59,725 nt of DNA from JALSKU01 sp964556545 (GTDB lineage Bacteria; Campylobacterota; Campylobacteria; Campylobacterales; JALSKU01). The position numbers and the translations under genes are program-made. The notes under the pieces were generated by a model. That model saw only the letters and a list, made by a program, of their open reading frames with translations, was not told the DNA's origin and ran no database searches. Shown here in pieces: positions 42,392 to 50,803 of the stretch. The first letter of the stretch is position 1. The number at the start of each line of letters is the position of its first letter. The stretch is taken from positions 1 through 59,725 of the forward strand of contig CAZKWE010000053.1 of the NCBI GenBank assembly GCA_964556545.1. The letters run 5' to 3'.

Positions 42392-43052
42392 ACAAAGCAG
42401 AGCCCAATCTTACCATATTGGAGCCACATTTTATCGCAAGTTCAAAATCCCCGCTCATACCCATAGAACAAACACAAGCCCCTTTTGATTTTAAAGCTTC
42501 ATATATTTTATAAGTTGTTTCAAAACTTTTTTGTATTTGTGCCGTATCATCAGTGTGTGCACCTATGCTCATAACACCTTTCAAAGTTAGTTTCGGACAC
42601 TCTTGTATAATTTGATGATAAATATCTATAGCTTTTTCAGGCATTACACCAGCTTTATTTTTTTCTCTTGCACTGTTTATCTGTAATAAAACAGGAATTT
42701 TTTTATTCTCTTGTACTCTTTTATTGATTTGTAAAGCAAGTTCAATACTATCACACGACTGTATCAGTGAAGGAGATAGTTTTATTAAATGATTTATTTT
42801 ATTTTTTTGCAATCTTCCTATAAAATGCCATTCAAGCGGCAAATCGTTTAATTCATTTATTTTTTCTTTTAAATCCTGTACTTTGTTTTCTCCAAAGGCT
42901 CTTTGTCCGATTTGATACAGTTTTTTTATATCATTGCTACTGCTGTATTTGCTTACGGCTATGATTTTAATGATATTGTATTCATTGGTCTGTATTCTTG
43001 CTTTTTCAATTCTTTGCAAAACTTCATCATAATTCTTTTCATAAAAATTCAT
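42372..43052 (-). CDS. yggS: YggS/PLPBP family pyridoxal-phosphate homeostasis protein
   Basis: A 226-residue single-domain alanine-racemase-fold protein that binds PLP and buffers vitamin B6 pools; no enzyme activity is known for the family. The PLP lysine lies in IAVSKYSS, followed by FGENKVQDLKEKI, LEWHFIGRLQKNKI and the C-terminal MGMSGDFELAIKCGSNMVRLGSALF, all characteristic. It overlaps rseP upstream by 4 bases (ATGA), being the last gene of fabL-pgsA-rseP-yggS. Confidence 0.94.
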   Translation of the reverse strand: MNFYEKNYDEVLQRIEKARIQTNEYNIIKIIAVSKYSSSNDIKKLYQIGQRAFGENKVQDLKEKINELNDLPLEWHFIGRLQKNKINHLIKLSPSLIQSCDSIELALQINKRVQENKKIPVLLQINSAREKNKAGVMPEKAIDIYHQIIQECPKLTLKGVMSIGAHTDDTAQIQKSFETTYKIYEALKSKGACVCSMGMSGDFELAIKCGSNMVRLGSALFKPSSC

Positions 43053-44101
43053 TCAAATATCCTTGCTAAGTCATTATAAGTCGAAAATATCATAAGTGTC
43101 AAAAGCAGTACCCATCCGGTATAAGTTAATCTTTCATATATCTTTTCATTTGGAGCTTTTTTTGTAATCATTTCATAAATATTAAACATTATATGTCCTC
43201 CATCAAGTGCCGGTATGGGAAAAAGGTTTAATATACCAAGATTAACCGATATGAGTGCACTCAATCCCAAAAGAGCAACTATGCCGGTTGAAGCCGCCTG
43301 AGAAGTAATGCTTACGATAGAGATAACTCCGCCTATATCTTTTGTAGGAACTATTCCTTCTATCATTTTTTCTATACCTATAATGATAAATTTAGATGCC
43401 CTGAGGGTTTCGTTATAGGCAAAAGATATAGATTCCAAAAAAGAGTATTTTTTTATATAACTTTTTCCAAGAGGTAGTATGCCTATAATCTTTCTCTTTG
43501 TATCTTCGCCAAAAATATTTTTGGTTTTTTCAATATCGGGATAAAGAATTTTTTTGATAAGTTTATTGTTTCTTCGAATAACAATATCCAATCCATCTCT
43601 TGAATTTTCAATAATATTTTTTATCTCATCCCAACTTTCAATTTTTATACCGTTTATAGAGATAATTTTATCACCTTTTTGGAGTTTTGCCTGAAATGCG
43701 GGTGAATTTGGATAAACTTTTCCAATTTCCGGCATTAATTTGTGAACTCCTATATTGCCTATGGCAATGTAAAGAAAAAATGCAAGTAAAAAGTTGGCAA
43801 AAGGTCCTGCAAAAAGTATGGCTATTCGCTGTAAGGGAGTTTTTGAATTGTAACTGTCTTTGTCGTGACTGACTTTTGAAGGATTTAAATCATCCTGCCC
43901 TTTCATTTGTACATATCCTCCAAGAGGTATGGCACTTAGACAATAATTTGTTCCTTTGTAAAATTTACATAAAAGTTTTTTACCAAATCCTATACTGAAA
44001 ACTTCAACTTTGACTCCAAAGAGTTTGGCAACACTAAAATGTCCTAATTCATGAAAAAATATCAAGAAAGAGAGTATTAAAAGTGAAACGAAAATCCCCA
44101 T
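43049..44101 (-). CDS. rseP: RseP-type site-2 metalloprotease
   Basis: A 350-residue intramembrane zinc protease. The first helix holds the HExxH motif (FFHELGHFSVAKLFGV); a PDZ domain (about 115-200) with KGDKIISINGIKIESWDEI follows, and LNLFPIPALDGGHIMF near 290-305 gives the third zinc ligand (N/LDG motif). It probably cleaves remnants of anti-sigma factors or signal peptides in the membrane. The TTG at 44104 is in frame, but the ATG at 44101 fits GGAG better. It overlaps pgsA by one base. No sigma-E/RseA pair is encoded here. Confidence 0.94.
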   Translation of the reverse strand: MGIFVSLLILSFLIFFHELGHFSVAKLFGVKVEVFSIGFGKKLLCKFYKGTNYCLSAIPLGGYVQMKGQDDLNPSKVSHDKDSYNSKTPLQRIAILFAGPFANFLLAFFLYIAIGNIGVHKLMPEIGKVYPNSPAFQAKLQKGDKIISINGIKIESWDEIKNIIENSRDGLDIVIRRNNKLIKKILYPDIEKTKNIFGEDTKRKIIGILPLGKSYIKKYSFLESISFAYNETLRASKFIIIGIEKMIEGIVPTKDIGGVISIVSITSQAASTGIVALLGLSALISVNLGILNLFPIPALDGGHIMFNIYEMITKKAPNEKIYERLTYTGWVLLLTLMIFSTYNDLARIFE

Positions 44102-44637
44102 CAACTCTCCTTTATATAAGTATATATGTATTCAAATCCCGAATACAGAGTAATAACCACCGCAAACCATAAAAGAAGTGATCCGAAACTCCAATTCATC
44201 ATCAAAAATCCTATGGCAAACATTTGTGCAACTGTTTTGGTTTTTCCGATAAAAGAGGCTTTTATATTTTTCCCCTCACTTGCCATAAGCACCCTTAGGC
44301 CTGTTATAAAAAATTCTCTGGTTAATATCAAAAAAATTGCCCATGGATTAGCTCTATCTATATACATAAGTCCGAGAAATGCTGCAAGTACCAGCATTTT
44401 ATCTGCAAGTGGATCAAGTATGGCCCCAAGCTTTGTCATCTGATTCCATCTTCTTGCTATAAAACCGTCAAAAAAATCAGTTACACTTGCAAGTACAAAA
44501 AGAAGTGCGGCAAAATAATCAAGCCAGCTTGAATGGATACCATGTAAAAATCCGCTACTTCTATCAACTAAAAAAAAATACATTACAGGAGCCATCAGTA
44601 CCCTTGTAAAAGCCAATATATTTGGAAGATTCAGCAT
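44101..44637 (-). CDS. pgsA: CDP-diacylglycerol-glycerol-3-phosphate 3-phosphatidyltransferase
   Basis: PgsA makes phosphatidylglycerol phosphate from CDP-diacylglycerol and glycerol-3-phosphate. The 178-residue integral membrane protein has the CDP-alcohol phosphatidyltransferase signature (TDFFDGFIARRWNQMTKLG followed by AILDPLADK, residues about 55-85) with all aspartates. It shares bases with both neighbours (TAATG with the reductase, TGATG with rseP), so the run is tightly coupled. gpsA, which makes its substrate, is close by on the other strand. Confidence 0.94.
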   Translation of the reverse strand: MLNLPNILAFTRVLMAPVMYFFLVDRSSGFLHGIHSSWLDYFAALLFVLASVTDFFDGFIARRWNQMTKLGAILDPLADKMLVLAAFLGLMYIDRANPWAIFLILTREFFITGLRVLMASEGKNIKASFIGKTKTVAQMFAIGFLMMNWSFGSLLLWFAVVITLYSGFEYIYTYIKES

Positions 44638-45422
44638 TATTTAAAAGTTGTTCCTCCATCAATGATGAGTGTTTGTCCGGTTATCCAATCAGCTTTTTCA
44701 CTACATAAAAACAAACAAGCTCCTGCTAAATCTTTTGGTTCACCCATTCTACCAAGAGGAGAGAGTTCAACTACTTTTTGTTTTACTTCCTCATAGTTGG
44801 TAAATGCTTTTAATGCATCAGTGTCTATAGGACCACCACTTACCGCATTTACTCTTATACCCATATGCCCAAGTTCGGCTGCAGCATATCTTACCATTGC
44901 TTCAACTGCAGCTTTGTTTGTACCGTGTCCCGCATAATTTTCAATATATACAAGATTTCCGGTACTGCTTATAGACAAGATACTGCCGCCTCCGGCTTTT
45001 TCTATTCTTTTTGCAGCTTCTTGGGCACCTATAACAAAAGCTACGACAGTTGCGGTATAGATATTGTTGAGTCCTCTGGGTTTTAATCTCATAAACTTTC
45101 CATATCCTCCGACAACCGCACGACCTGAAATAATAGCATTTGAAATAAAAAAGTTTATTTCATCAAAATCTTTATCAATTTTTTTGAAAACATCTTTATA
45201 TGTTTCAGGCTCAAGAATATTTAATTGGTAATATCTTGCTTTGATATGATAATTTTCCTCCAAATCTTTGGCTATCTTTTTAGCTTCATCTTCATTTGAG
45301 TGATATGTAAAAGCTATATTTGCTCCTGCATTTGCAAACTCATATACTATAGCTTTGCCTATACCTCTTGTTCCTCCGCTGATAACCAGTGTTTTTCCTT
45401 CTATACTGCTTTGTACACTCAA
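44637..45422 (-). CDS. fabL: FabL-type enoyl-ACP reductase (short-chain dehydrogenase)
   Basis: A 261-residue short-chain dehydrogenase. SGGTRGIGKAI binds NAD(P)H. The active site is Y-x6-K (ENYAGHGTNKAAVEAM) rather than the Y-x3-K of FabG, and the C-terminal half (VNAVSGGPIDTDALKAF, PLGRMGEPKDL, GQTLIIDGG) closely resembles Bacillus FabL. The likely reaction is the last reduction in the fatty-acid cycle. It starts with TTG behind AAGGA, immediately after dapA. The equivalent C. jejuni gene (Cj0807, from memory) is listed only as an oxidoreductase, so the enoyl-reductase role rests on the motif. Confidence 0.82.
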   Translation of the reverse strand: MSVQSSIEGKTLVISGGTRGIGKAIVYEFANAGANIAFTYHSNEDEAKKIAKDLEENYHIKARYYQLNILEPETYKDVFKKIDKDFDEINFFISNAIISGRAVVGGYGKFMRLKPRGLNNIYTATVVAFVIGAQEAAKRIEKAGGGSILSISSTGNLVYIENYAGHGTNKAAVEAMVRYAAAELGHMGIRVNAVSGGPIDTDALKAFTNYEEVKQKVVELSPLGRMGEPKDLAGACLFLCSEKADWITGQTLIIDGGTTFK

Positions 45423-46313
45423 TTAAAATCCTTCTATATCAAAATCAGTCATAGCTTTTTCAATTCTTACTAAGTTTTTATTGCTTGGCATTGTAAGAGG
45501 AAGTCTGTATTCCAAAGTATCAATCAAACCGGCTATATACATTGCTGCTTTGATGGGTATCGGATTGCTTTCTATGAAAAGTATTTTGTTTAAATTGTAT
45601 AACTTGTCATTTATCTCTTTTGCCTTTTGAAAATCACCGTCCAAAGCACTGTGTACTAATTCACTTTTTAACTTTGGAAGCAAATTGGCAGTTACTGAAA
45701 TGATACCTTTTGCACCATTTGCAAGCATGGGATAATCTATAGCATCATCACCGCAAAAAAGACTAAGAACAGGCCTTTGACTAAGAAGTTCTATGGCTCT
45801 GTCAACTGAGCCGGTAGCTTCTTTTATGGCAAAAATACCAGGAACATCATCATAAAGCCTAAATACGGTTTCAGGAAGCAAATCAACCCCGGTTCTGCTT
45901 GGTACATTGTATAAAACAACCGGTATTTCAACCGCATTTGCTATAGTTTTATAGTGCTGATAAAGACCTTCTTGTGTTGGTTTGTTATAATATGGAGCAA
46001 CAGAGAGTATCCCATTTGCTCCTTGCAGTTCTGCAAATTTTGCCAAATCAACTGCTTCATGGGTTGCATTGCTTCCTGCCCCCGCCAATACTTTAACATT
46101 TGTATTTTTGCAGGTTGCGGCAGCAATTTCAATACATCTTTTATGTTCATTGTGTGAAAGTGTTGCACTCTCTCCCGTAGTTCCGACCGGAACAACAACA
46201 TCTATGCCGTTTTTTATCTGTCTTTTTATAAGTTTTTCATATGCCACCTCATCTAATTTGCCATCTTTGAACGGTGTGATTAATGCAGTCATAGCACCTT
46301 GAAAATATTTCAT
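45423..46313 (-). CDS. dapA: 4-hydroxy-tetrahydrodipicolinate synthase
   Basis: DapA condenses pyruvate with aspartate semialdehyde, the branch point to diaminopimelate and lysine. The 296-residue TIM barrel shows GAMTALITPFKDGKLD, VPVGTTGESATLSHNEH, YYNKPTQEGLYQHY (with the catalytic Tyr), YNVPSRTGVDLLP and the Schiff-base lysine in IFAIKEATGSVDR. Its start overlaps the end of the M16 peptidase gene by 4 bases. Diaminopimelate feeds the peptidoglycan genes elsewhere in the window. Confidence 0.97.
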   Translation of the reverse strand: MKYFQGAMTALITPFKDGKLDEVAYEKLIKRQIKNGIDVVVPVGTTGESATLSHNEHKRCIEIAAATCKNTNVKVLAGAGSNATHEAVDLAKFAELQGANGILSVAPYYNKPTQEGLYQHYKTIANAVEIPVVLYNVPSRTGVDLLPETVFRLYDDVPGIFAIKEATGSVDRAIELLSQRPVLSLFCGDDAIDYPMLANGAKGIISVTANLLPKLKSELVHSALDGDFQKAKEINDKLYNLNKILFIESNPIPIKAAMYIAGLIDTLEYRLPLTMPSNKNLVRIEKAMTDFDIEGF

Positions 46314-47614
46314 TTTTCATCCTTTAAAATTATCATAGTGGAATTTTTACTGTTAAAGTATTTGTTGGCTACAGTTTTTATTTTGTCAAGTGTTAAATTG
46401 TTTATATTTTTTTCATACTCAAGCAACGGTTTTATATCTCCTCTTGCAAAGTAACTACCATAAAGATTTGCTACCCCCGAGGAACTTTCAAGCGAATAGA
46501 TAAAATCAGCTTTTGTATTTGTTTTAATTTTTTTCAACTCTTTTTTTGTAACTTTGCCATCTTTTATCTTTTGTATCTCTTTTAATATCTCTTTTTGTAC
46601 GACTTCGCCCTTTATACCGGGATTGCAAACTGCCATAATGATAAAAAGTCCGGGATATCTCTGTTCCATATTGTATGCAAATATTTGGTTGACCAATCTT
46701 TTTTTATCTACAATGTTTTTTACAAGTCTGCTGCTTTTTCCTCTGCTTAAGAGTTCGCCGATAGCTGAAAGTGCAACCTGGTCTTTGTCTTTAAAATCAG
46801 GAATATGGTATGCGATTGCGACCATTTCTACCTGAGTTTTTTTATGAACAATGATATTTTTTTGACCGTCTTGAGGAGGTTCGACCTGATGAGACCTTCT
46901 TATCCTGCTACTGTTTTTAATAGAGCCGAAATATTTTTCACTCTCTTTAAAAACCTTCTTAGGCTCTATATCTCCGGCGACAATAATGATGGCATTTTTA
47001 GGTTGGTAGAACATTTTGTGAAATGCTCTTATATCATTAATATTCCAATTTTTTATATCATCTATAAAACCGATAGGTGTCCAGTGATATGAGTTGTAAA
47101 GATAGGCATTGTTAAAGAGTCTAAAGTAAAGATATCCCATAGGAGAGTTATCCGTTCGCCAGTATCTTTCTTCAAGCACCACTTTTCTTTCTGTTTGAAA
47201 TTCATCATCTTTTAAGTTCAGATTTGCCATAAGTTCTGCAAAAAGTTTTAATGATTTTTCAAGATTTTTGGAACTGCTTTTTATAAAATAGTGTGTAAAA
47301 TCAAATCCTGTAGAAGCATTGTTAACTCCGCCATATCCTTTTACAATTTTATCAAATTCACCTGCTTTTAAATGTTTTGTTGATTTAAAATTCATATGTT
47401 CAAGCATATGAGCTATGCCGCTTTTGCCCATGATTTCATCACCGCTTCCAACCTTATAGTAAATATCGGTTGTTATAACATTTGAACCTTTATTTAGCGG
47501 TATGGTGACGATTTCAAGACCATTTTTAAGTATTTTTGTATAATATTTCGGAAGAGTACTTCCCATTAAAACTCCTATAGTTGAGATTGTTAGTAAGATA
47601 GTTTTTAAGATCAA
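46310..47614 (-). CDS. M16 family zinc peptidase, exported
   Basis: A 434-residue pitrilysin/insulinase-family protein with an N-terminal signal peptide (about 1-18). The inverted zinc motif HxxEH is intact (IAHMLEHMNFKST, about 67-71), with the downstream glutamate region VLEERYWRTDNS. The second, inactive-type half follows after about 225. M16 proteases are often found as pairs, one catalytic and one not; here a single gene carries both halves of one unit. It starts with TTG overlapping the pyrD stop. The same gene order (dapA, protease, pyrD) occurs in C. jejuni as I recall. The substrate is unknown. Confidence 0.88.
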   Translation of the reverse strand: MILKTILLTISTIGVLMGSTLPKYYTKILKNGLEIVTIPLNKGSNVITTDIYYKVGSGDEIMGKSGIAHMLEHMNFKSTKHLKAGEFDKIVKGYGGVNNASTGFDFTHYFIKSSSKNLEKSLKLFAELMANLNLKDDEFQTERKVVLEERYWRTDNSPMGYLYFRLFNNAYLYNSYHWTPIGFIDDIKNWNINDIRAFHKMFYQPKNAIIIVAGDIEPKKVFKESEKYFGSIKNSSRIRRSHQVEPPQDGQKNIIVHKKTQVEMVAIAYHIPDFKDKDQVALSAIGELLSRGKSSRLVKNIVDKKRLVNQIFAYNMEQRYPGLFIIMAVCNPGIKGEVVQKEILKEIQKIKDGKVTKKELKKIKTNTKADFIYSLESSSGVANLYGSYFARGDIKPLLEYEKNINNLTLDKIKTVANKYFNSKNSTMIILKDEK

Positions 47615-48684
47615 TGTTTTTGCTCCTTTAAATCCGCACCGACAGCCTCACTTATATGAGAGTATCCGTCCCCTTTTAACTTTTCAATAATACCTTTGTT
47701 TATATCTTCTACAATTTTTGGTCCCTGAAAAATAAACGAACTGTATATTTGCACCAGCGATGCTCCTGCTCGGATTCTTTTGTAAGCTTCATCAGCACTT
47801 CCTATACCTCCGGCACTAATGAGTGTAATTTTACCAAACAGTTCTTGTGATAGACTTTTAAAAAAGTTATAACTTTTATCTTTTAAAATATCACCGCTTA
47901 TACCTCCGAAATCTTTTGCATCTGGCAATAAAGAGTAATCTGTGGTGGTATTGGTTGCTATGATACCTTTTGCACCATGATTTAAGGCAACAGTTGAAAT
48001 GGATACGGCTTGTTCGATATCCATATCGGGAGCAATTTTGAGAAAAATAGGCTTATTTGTCTTTTTTAAAGCTATATCAAACAAACTTTTTATAAAGTCC
48101 TCATTTTGTAAATCTCTTAAGCCTTTCGTATTTGGTGAAGAGATATTTACAACAAGATAATCGGATAAATCTTTAAAATTATCAATCAAAACAGCATAAT
48201 CATCTATGGCATTTTTTAAAGGAGTGACTTTGTTTTTTCCTATATTGGCACCTAACGGAATTGCATAAGGATACAGTTTAGCTACTCTTTTGGATATAAT
48301 TTCCATACCGTCATTGTTGAAACCCATAGCATTTTGCAATGAGTTAAATTTGGGATATCTAAAAAGTCTAGGTTTTGGATTGCCGCTTTGAGGCTTTGGC
48401 GTGAGCGTGCCATACTCTATGTGACCAAAACCGAGAGCATTCAATGTTTTTATCATAGTAGCATTTTTATCAAATCCTGCAGCCAGTCCGACGGGATTTA
48501 AAAAATCCATACCCAAAATATTCTGTCTTATACTTTTATCTGTTATAAAATGTTTTTTGGCATAAGAAGACAAAGCAAACGGGCAGATATAAGGAGCATA
48601 TTTAAAAGCAAATTCTGCAATGTTGTGAGCATTTTCAGGCTGAAATTTAAACATAATCTTTTTTAAATCCTGATAATCAATCAT
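47611..48684 (-). CDS. pyrD: Dihydroorotate dehydrogenase (quinone), class 2
   Basis: PyrD oxidises dihydroorotate to orotate and passes electrons to the membrane quinone. The 357-residue product has the N-terminal amphipathic helices of class 2 enzymes (1-40, PENAHNIAEFAFKYAPYICP), GLAAGFDKNATMIKTL, GHIEYGTLTPKPQSGNPKPRLFR, VVNISSPNTKGLRDLQ with the catalytic serine loop, and ISAGGIGSADEAYKRIRAGASLVQIYSSF. An in-frame TTG at 48687 precedes the ATG used here, which is better spaced from AAGG. It heads the pyrD-to-yggS run. Confidence 0.96.
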   Translation of the reverse strand: MIDYQDLKKIMFKFQPENAHNIAEFAFKYAPYICPFALSSYAKKHFITDKSIRQNILGMDFLNPVGLAAGFDKNATMIKTLNALGFGHIEYGTLTPKPQSGNPKPRLFRYPKFNSLQNAMGFNNDGMEIISKRVAKLYPYAIPLGANIGKNKVTPLKNAIDDYAVLIDNFKDLSDYLVVNISSPNTKGLRDLQNEDFIKSLFDIALKKTNKPIFLKIAPDMDIEQAVSISTVALNHGAKGIIATNTTTDYSLLPDAKDFGGISGDILKDKSYNFFKSLSQELFGKITLISAGGIGSADEAYKRIRAGASLVQIYSSFIFQGPKIVEDINKGIIEKLKGDGYSHISEAVGADLKEQKH

Positions 48685-48750
48685 CAATAACCTTTTAATT
48701 TATTGGAGGTATTCTAAATAGATTATACAAAATATTCCCTTAAGGAGCGG

Positions 48751-48756
48751 TATAAT
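48751..48756 (+). promoter_or_regulatory. Candidate -10 element for the small membrane protein gene
   Basis: TATAAT in GGTATAATATAATC, 30 bases before the ATG at 48787, in the 102-bp divergent gap with pyrD. Confidence 0.45.
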
Positions 48757-48786
48757 ATAATCTTTAAAAAATTAATCGGATAAGAG

Positions 48787-49065
48787 ATGATACAAGTATT
48801 GGTGATTTTATTTGCAATATATTTGATATTTGTTATTTATCTTGAGTATTTAGTTTCAAAACTATATAAAAAACTATGTAAAGAGCCGAAAACAGGTTTG
48901 AAAATGTTTTTTATAGGTTATAGAAAAAAGATAAATTGCATAGAAGAACTTAAAGAAAATCATATAGAAGTAGAAAAAGCACTTTCTGTTGACAGAATTA
49001 TAAAAAAATTATCACTTTTGATGATGGTTATGGTGTTGATTTTGATAATAACACAAAAATTTTAG
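48787..49065 (+). CDS. Small membrane protein of unknown function
   Basis: A 92-residue protein with hydrophobic helices at both ends (about 3-26 and 72-90) and a basic cytoplasmic middle (KLYKKLCKEPKTGLKMFFIGYRKK). It is not recognised. It stands alone on the plus strand between pyrD and the cytochrome gene, with its own probable promoter and a short AAGAGA before the ATG. Codon use looks like its neighbours, so it is probably a real gene. Confidence 0.55.
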   Translation: MIQVLVILFAIYLIFVIYLEYLVSKLYKKLCKEPKTGLKMFFIGYRKKINCIEELKENHIEVEKALSVDRIIKKLSLLMMVMVLILIITQKF

Positions 49066-49091
49066 AGGTATTCGTAATTTTATGTTTTTGT

Positions 49092-49427
49092 TTAAAATTT
49101 TCTTTCAAATAAATATTTTCCGATTCCTCTTAGGGTGTCTTTGTCCATACCAAGTTCAGGCATAAGCCCATAATAATTTACAGCTTTTGGGAAGAGTGAG
49201 AATTTTTTGTTTGGAGAAAATACCCAGTTTGAAAGAGCATTTACAAACTCTTTTTCTTTAGGATATTTGTTTTTGTATTTTTGTACAATTTCCGTTATCA
49301 GCGGAGCGGATGAACGATCTTTTAAAGTGTGACAAGAACCGCAGTTTCCGTCAAATATGGTTTCATTTATGTCCGCTCCCATTAAAATACCATAGGTAAA
49401 AAAACAACCTATAACTACTTTTCCCAT
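49092..49427 (-). CDS. Small monohaem cytochrome c
   Basis: A 111-residue exported protein: signal peptide about 1-18, a CxxCH haem site at about 29-33 (NCGSCHTLKD) and the likely axial methionine in YYGLMPELGMDKD near the C-terminus. It fits class I c-type cytochromes that carry electrons in the periplasm. The start overlaps the cysS 3' end by 13 bases, so it is read through from cysS. Its redox partner is not evident; no oxidase or dehydrogenase genes are near. Confidence 0.85.
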   Translation of the reverse strand: MGKVVIGCFFTYGILMGADINETIFDGNCGSCHTLKDRSSAPLITEIVQKYKNKYPKEKEFVNALSNWVFSPNKKFSLFPKAVNYYGLMPELGMDKDTLRGIGKYLFERKF

Positions 49428-50803
49428 TTTGTTCCTTTAATTGTATCCATAATCTTTATACCCATTGAAAGAAGTTCTTCTCTTATTTTGTCTGCGACTT
49501 TGTAATTTTTTTCTTTTTTTGCTTCGTTTCTTTTATTTATAAGATTTTCAATCAACTTTTTTTCTTCTTTTGTGACTCCTATTTGAAAATATTCAAAACT
49601 GTCTTTGCTTCCGATACCGAGAACTTTTGATATAAATTCCAAATTTGCCGCCAATTCTTTTTTTAAAGTTTTATCTTTCGCATTAGCATCAAGTTTTTCA
49701 TTTGCCTTGTTTATCATATCTTCTATGATACTCAATGCTTTGGAAATATTAAGATCATCACTCAATGCTTCAAGCAGTTTGTTTTTAAACTCTTTGCCTG
49801 TTTTTGAAATTTCGCAAGGATATATTCTTTTTTTTAGTCTGTATATTTTATCAAGTCTTTTTTTGGATACCAAAAGGTCTTCTTCATTAAAATTAAAATT
49901 TTGTCTATAATGAGTTGAAAGAAGATAAAATCTCAATATTTCTCCATCATAAACTTTCAGAGCATCTTTTATAAAAAAACTATTTCCCAAAGATTTGCTC
50001 ATTTTTTCACCGTTTATGTTGACAAAACTGTTGTGTATCCAGTATTTTGCAAGTTTTTGATGAAAAGAGCATCTTGTCTGTGCTGCTTCATTTTCATGGT
50101 GTGGAAAAAGAAGATCAGCACCCCCACCGTGTATATCTATCTGATATTCGCCTTCGCCTGCAATATGTTTTTTTATCATAGCCGAACACTCTATATGCCA
50201 TCCCGGACGACCATCTCCAAAAGGAGCATCAAAACTCGGCTCTGCGATTTTTGAAAATTTCCACAAAGCAAAATCTTTTTGATCTTTTTTGCCTATATGG
50301 CATTCAACTCTGTTTTGCAGATTTTTATCTTCGTATCTACCGCTTAATGATAGATATTTGTCATCTTTGGAGGTGTCAAAATATATACCGTCTTCAAGCC
50401 TGTATGCACAGCCGTTTTGCAACAGAGTATCGGTCATGGATATGATCTCTTTTAATGTCTGTGTAGCTTTTGGTTCTATATCTGCATCAAGTACATTTAA
50501 TGCATGCATATCTTCTTTGTATCTTTTTATATAATGGGTTGTTATATCTTTTAAAGAAGAGTTGGTTTCTTGCATTTTTTTAATGATTTTATCATCAATA
50601 TCTGTAAAATTTTTAACAAAAATAACTTTATACCCAAGTTCAACCAAAACTCTTCTAAGCAGATCAAATACTATCGAACTTCTTGCATGTCCCAAGTGTG
50701 CGTCATCATAGACTGTGGGACCGCAAACATATATAGAAACTCTATCCTTGTTTACAGGTTCAAATAAAACTTTTTTTTTCAAATGCGAATCATATATATA
50801 CAT
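49415..50803 (-). CDS. cysS: Cysteinyl-tRNA synthetase
   Basis: CysRS charges tRNA-Cys. The 462-residue class I enzyme has the HIGH-type motif in YDDAHLGHARSSIVFDLLRR, zinc ligands including Cys28 in YVCGPTVYD and WHIECSAM with HGGGADLLFPHHENE, and KMSKSLGNSFFI as the KMSKS loop. The C-terminal anticodon-binding part is helical. The ATG at 50803 is preferred to an in-frame TTG at 50806. The 5' end overlaps murJ by 14 bases. Confidence 0.97.
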   Translation of the reverse strand: MYIYDSHLKKKVLFEPVNKDRVSIYVCGPTVYDDAHLGHARSSIVFDLLRRVLVELGYKVIFVKNFTDIDDKIIKKMQETNSSLKDITTHYIKRYKEDMHALNVLDADIEPKATQTLKEIISMTDTLLQNGCAYRLEDGIYFDTSKDDKYLSLSGRYEDKNLQNRVECHIGKKDQKDFALWKFSKIAEPSFDAPFGDGRPGWHIECSAMIKKHIAGEGEYQIDIHGGGADLLFPHHENEAAQTRCSFHQKLAKYWIHNSFVNINGEKMSKSLGNSFFIKDALKVYDGEILRFYLLSTHYRQNFNFNEEDLLVSKKRLDKIYRLKKRIYPCEISKTGKEFKNKLLEALSDDLNISKALSIIEDMINKANEKLDANAKDKTLKKELAANLEFISKVLGIGSKDSFEYFQIGVTKEEKKLIENLINKRNEAKKEKNYKVADKIREELLSMGIKIMDTIKGTKWEK

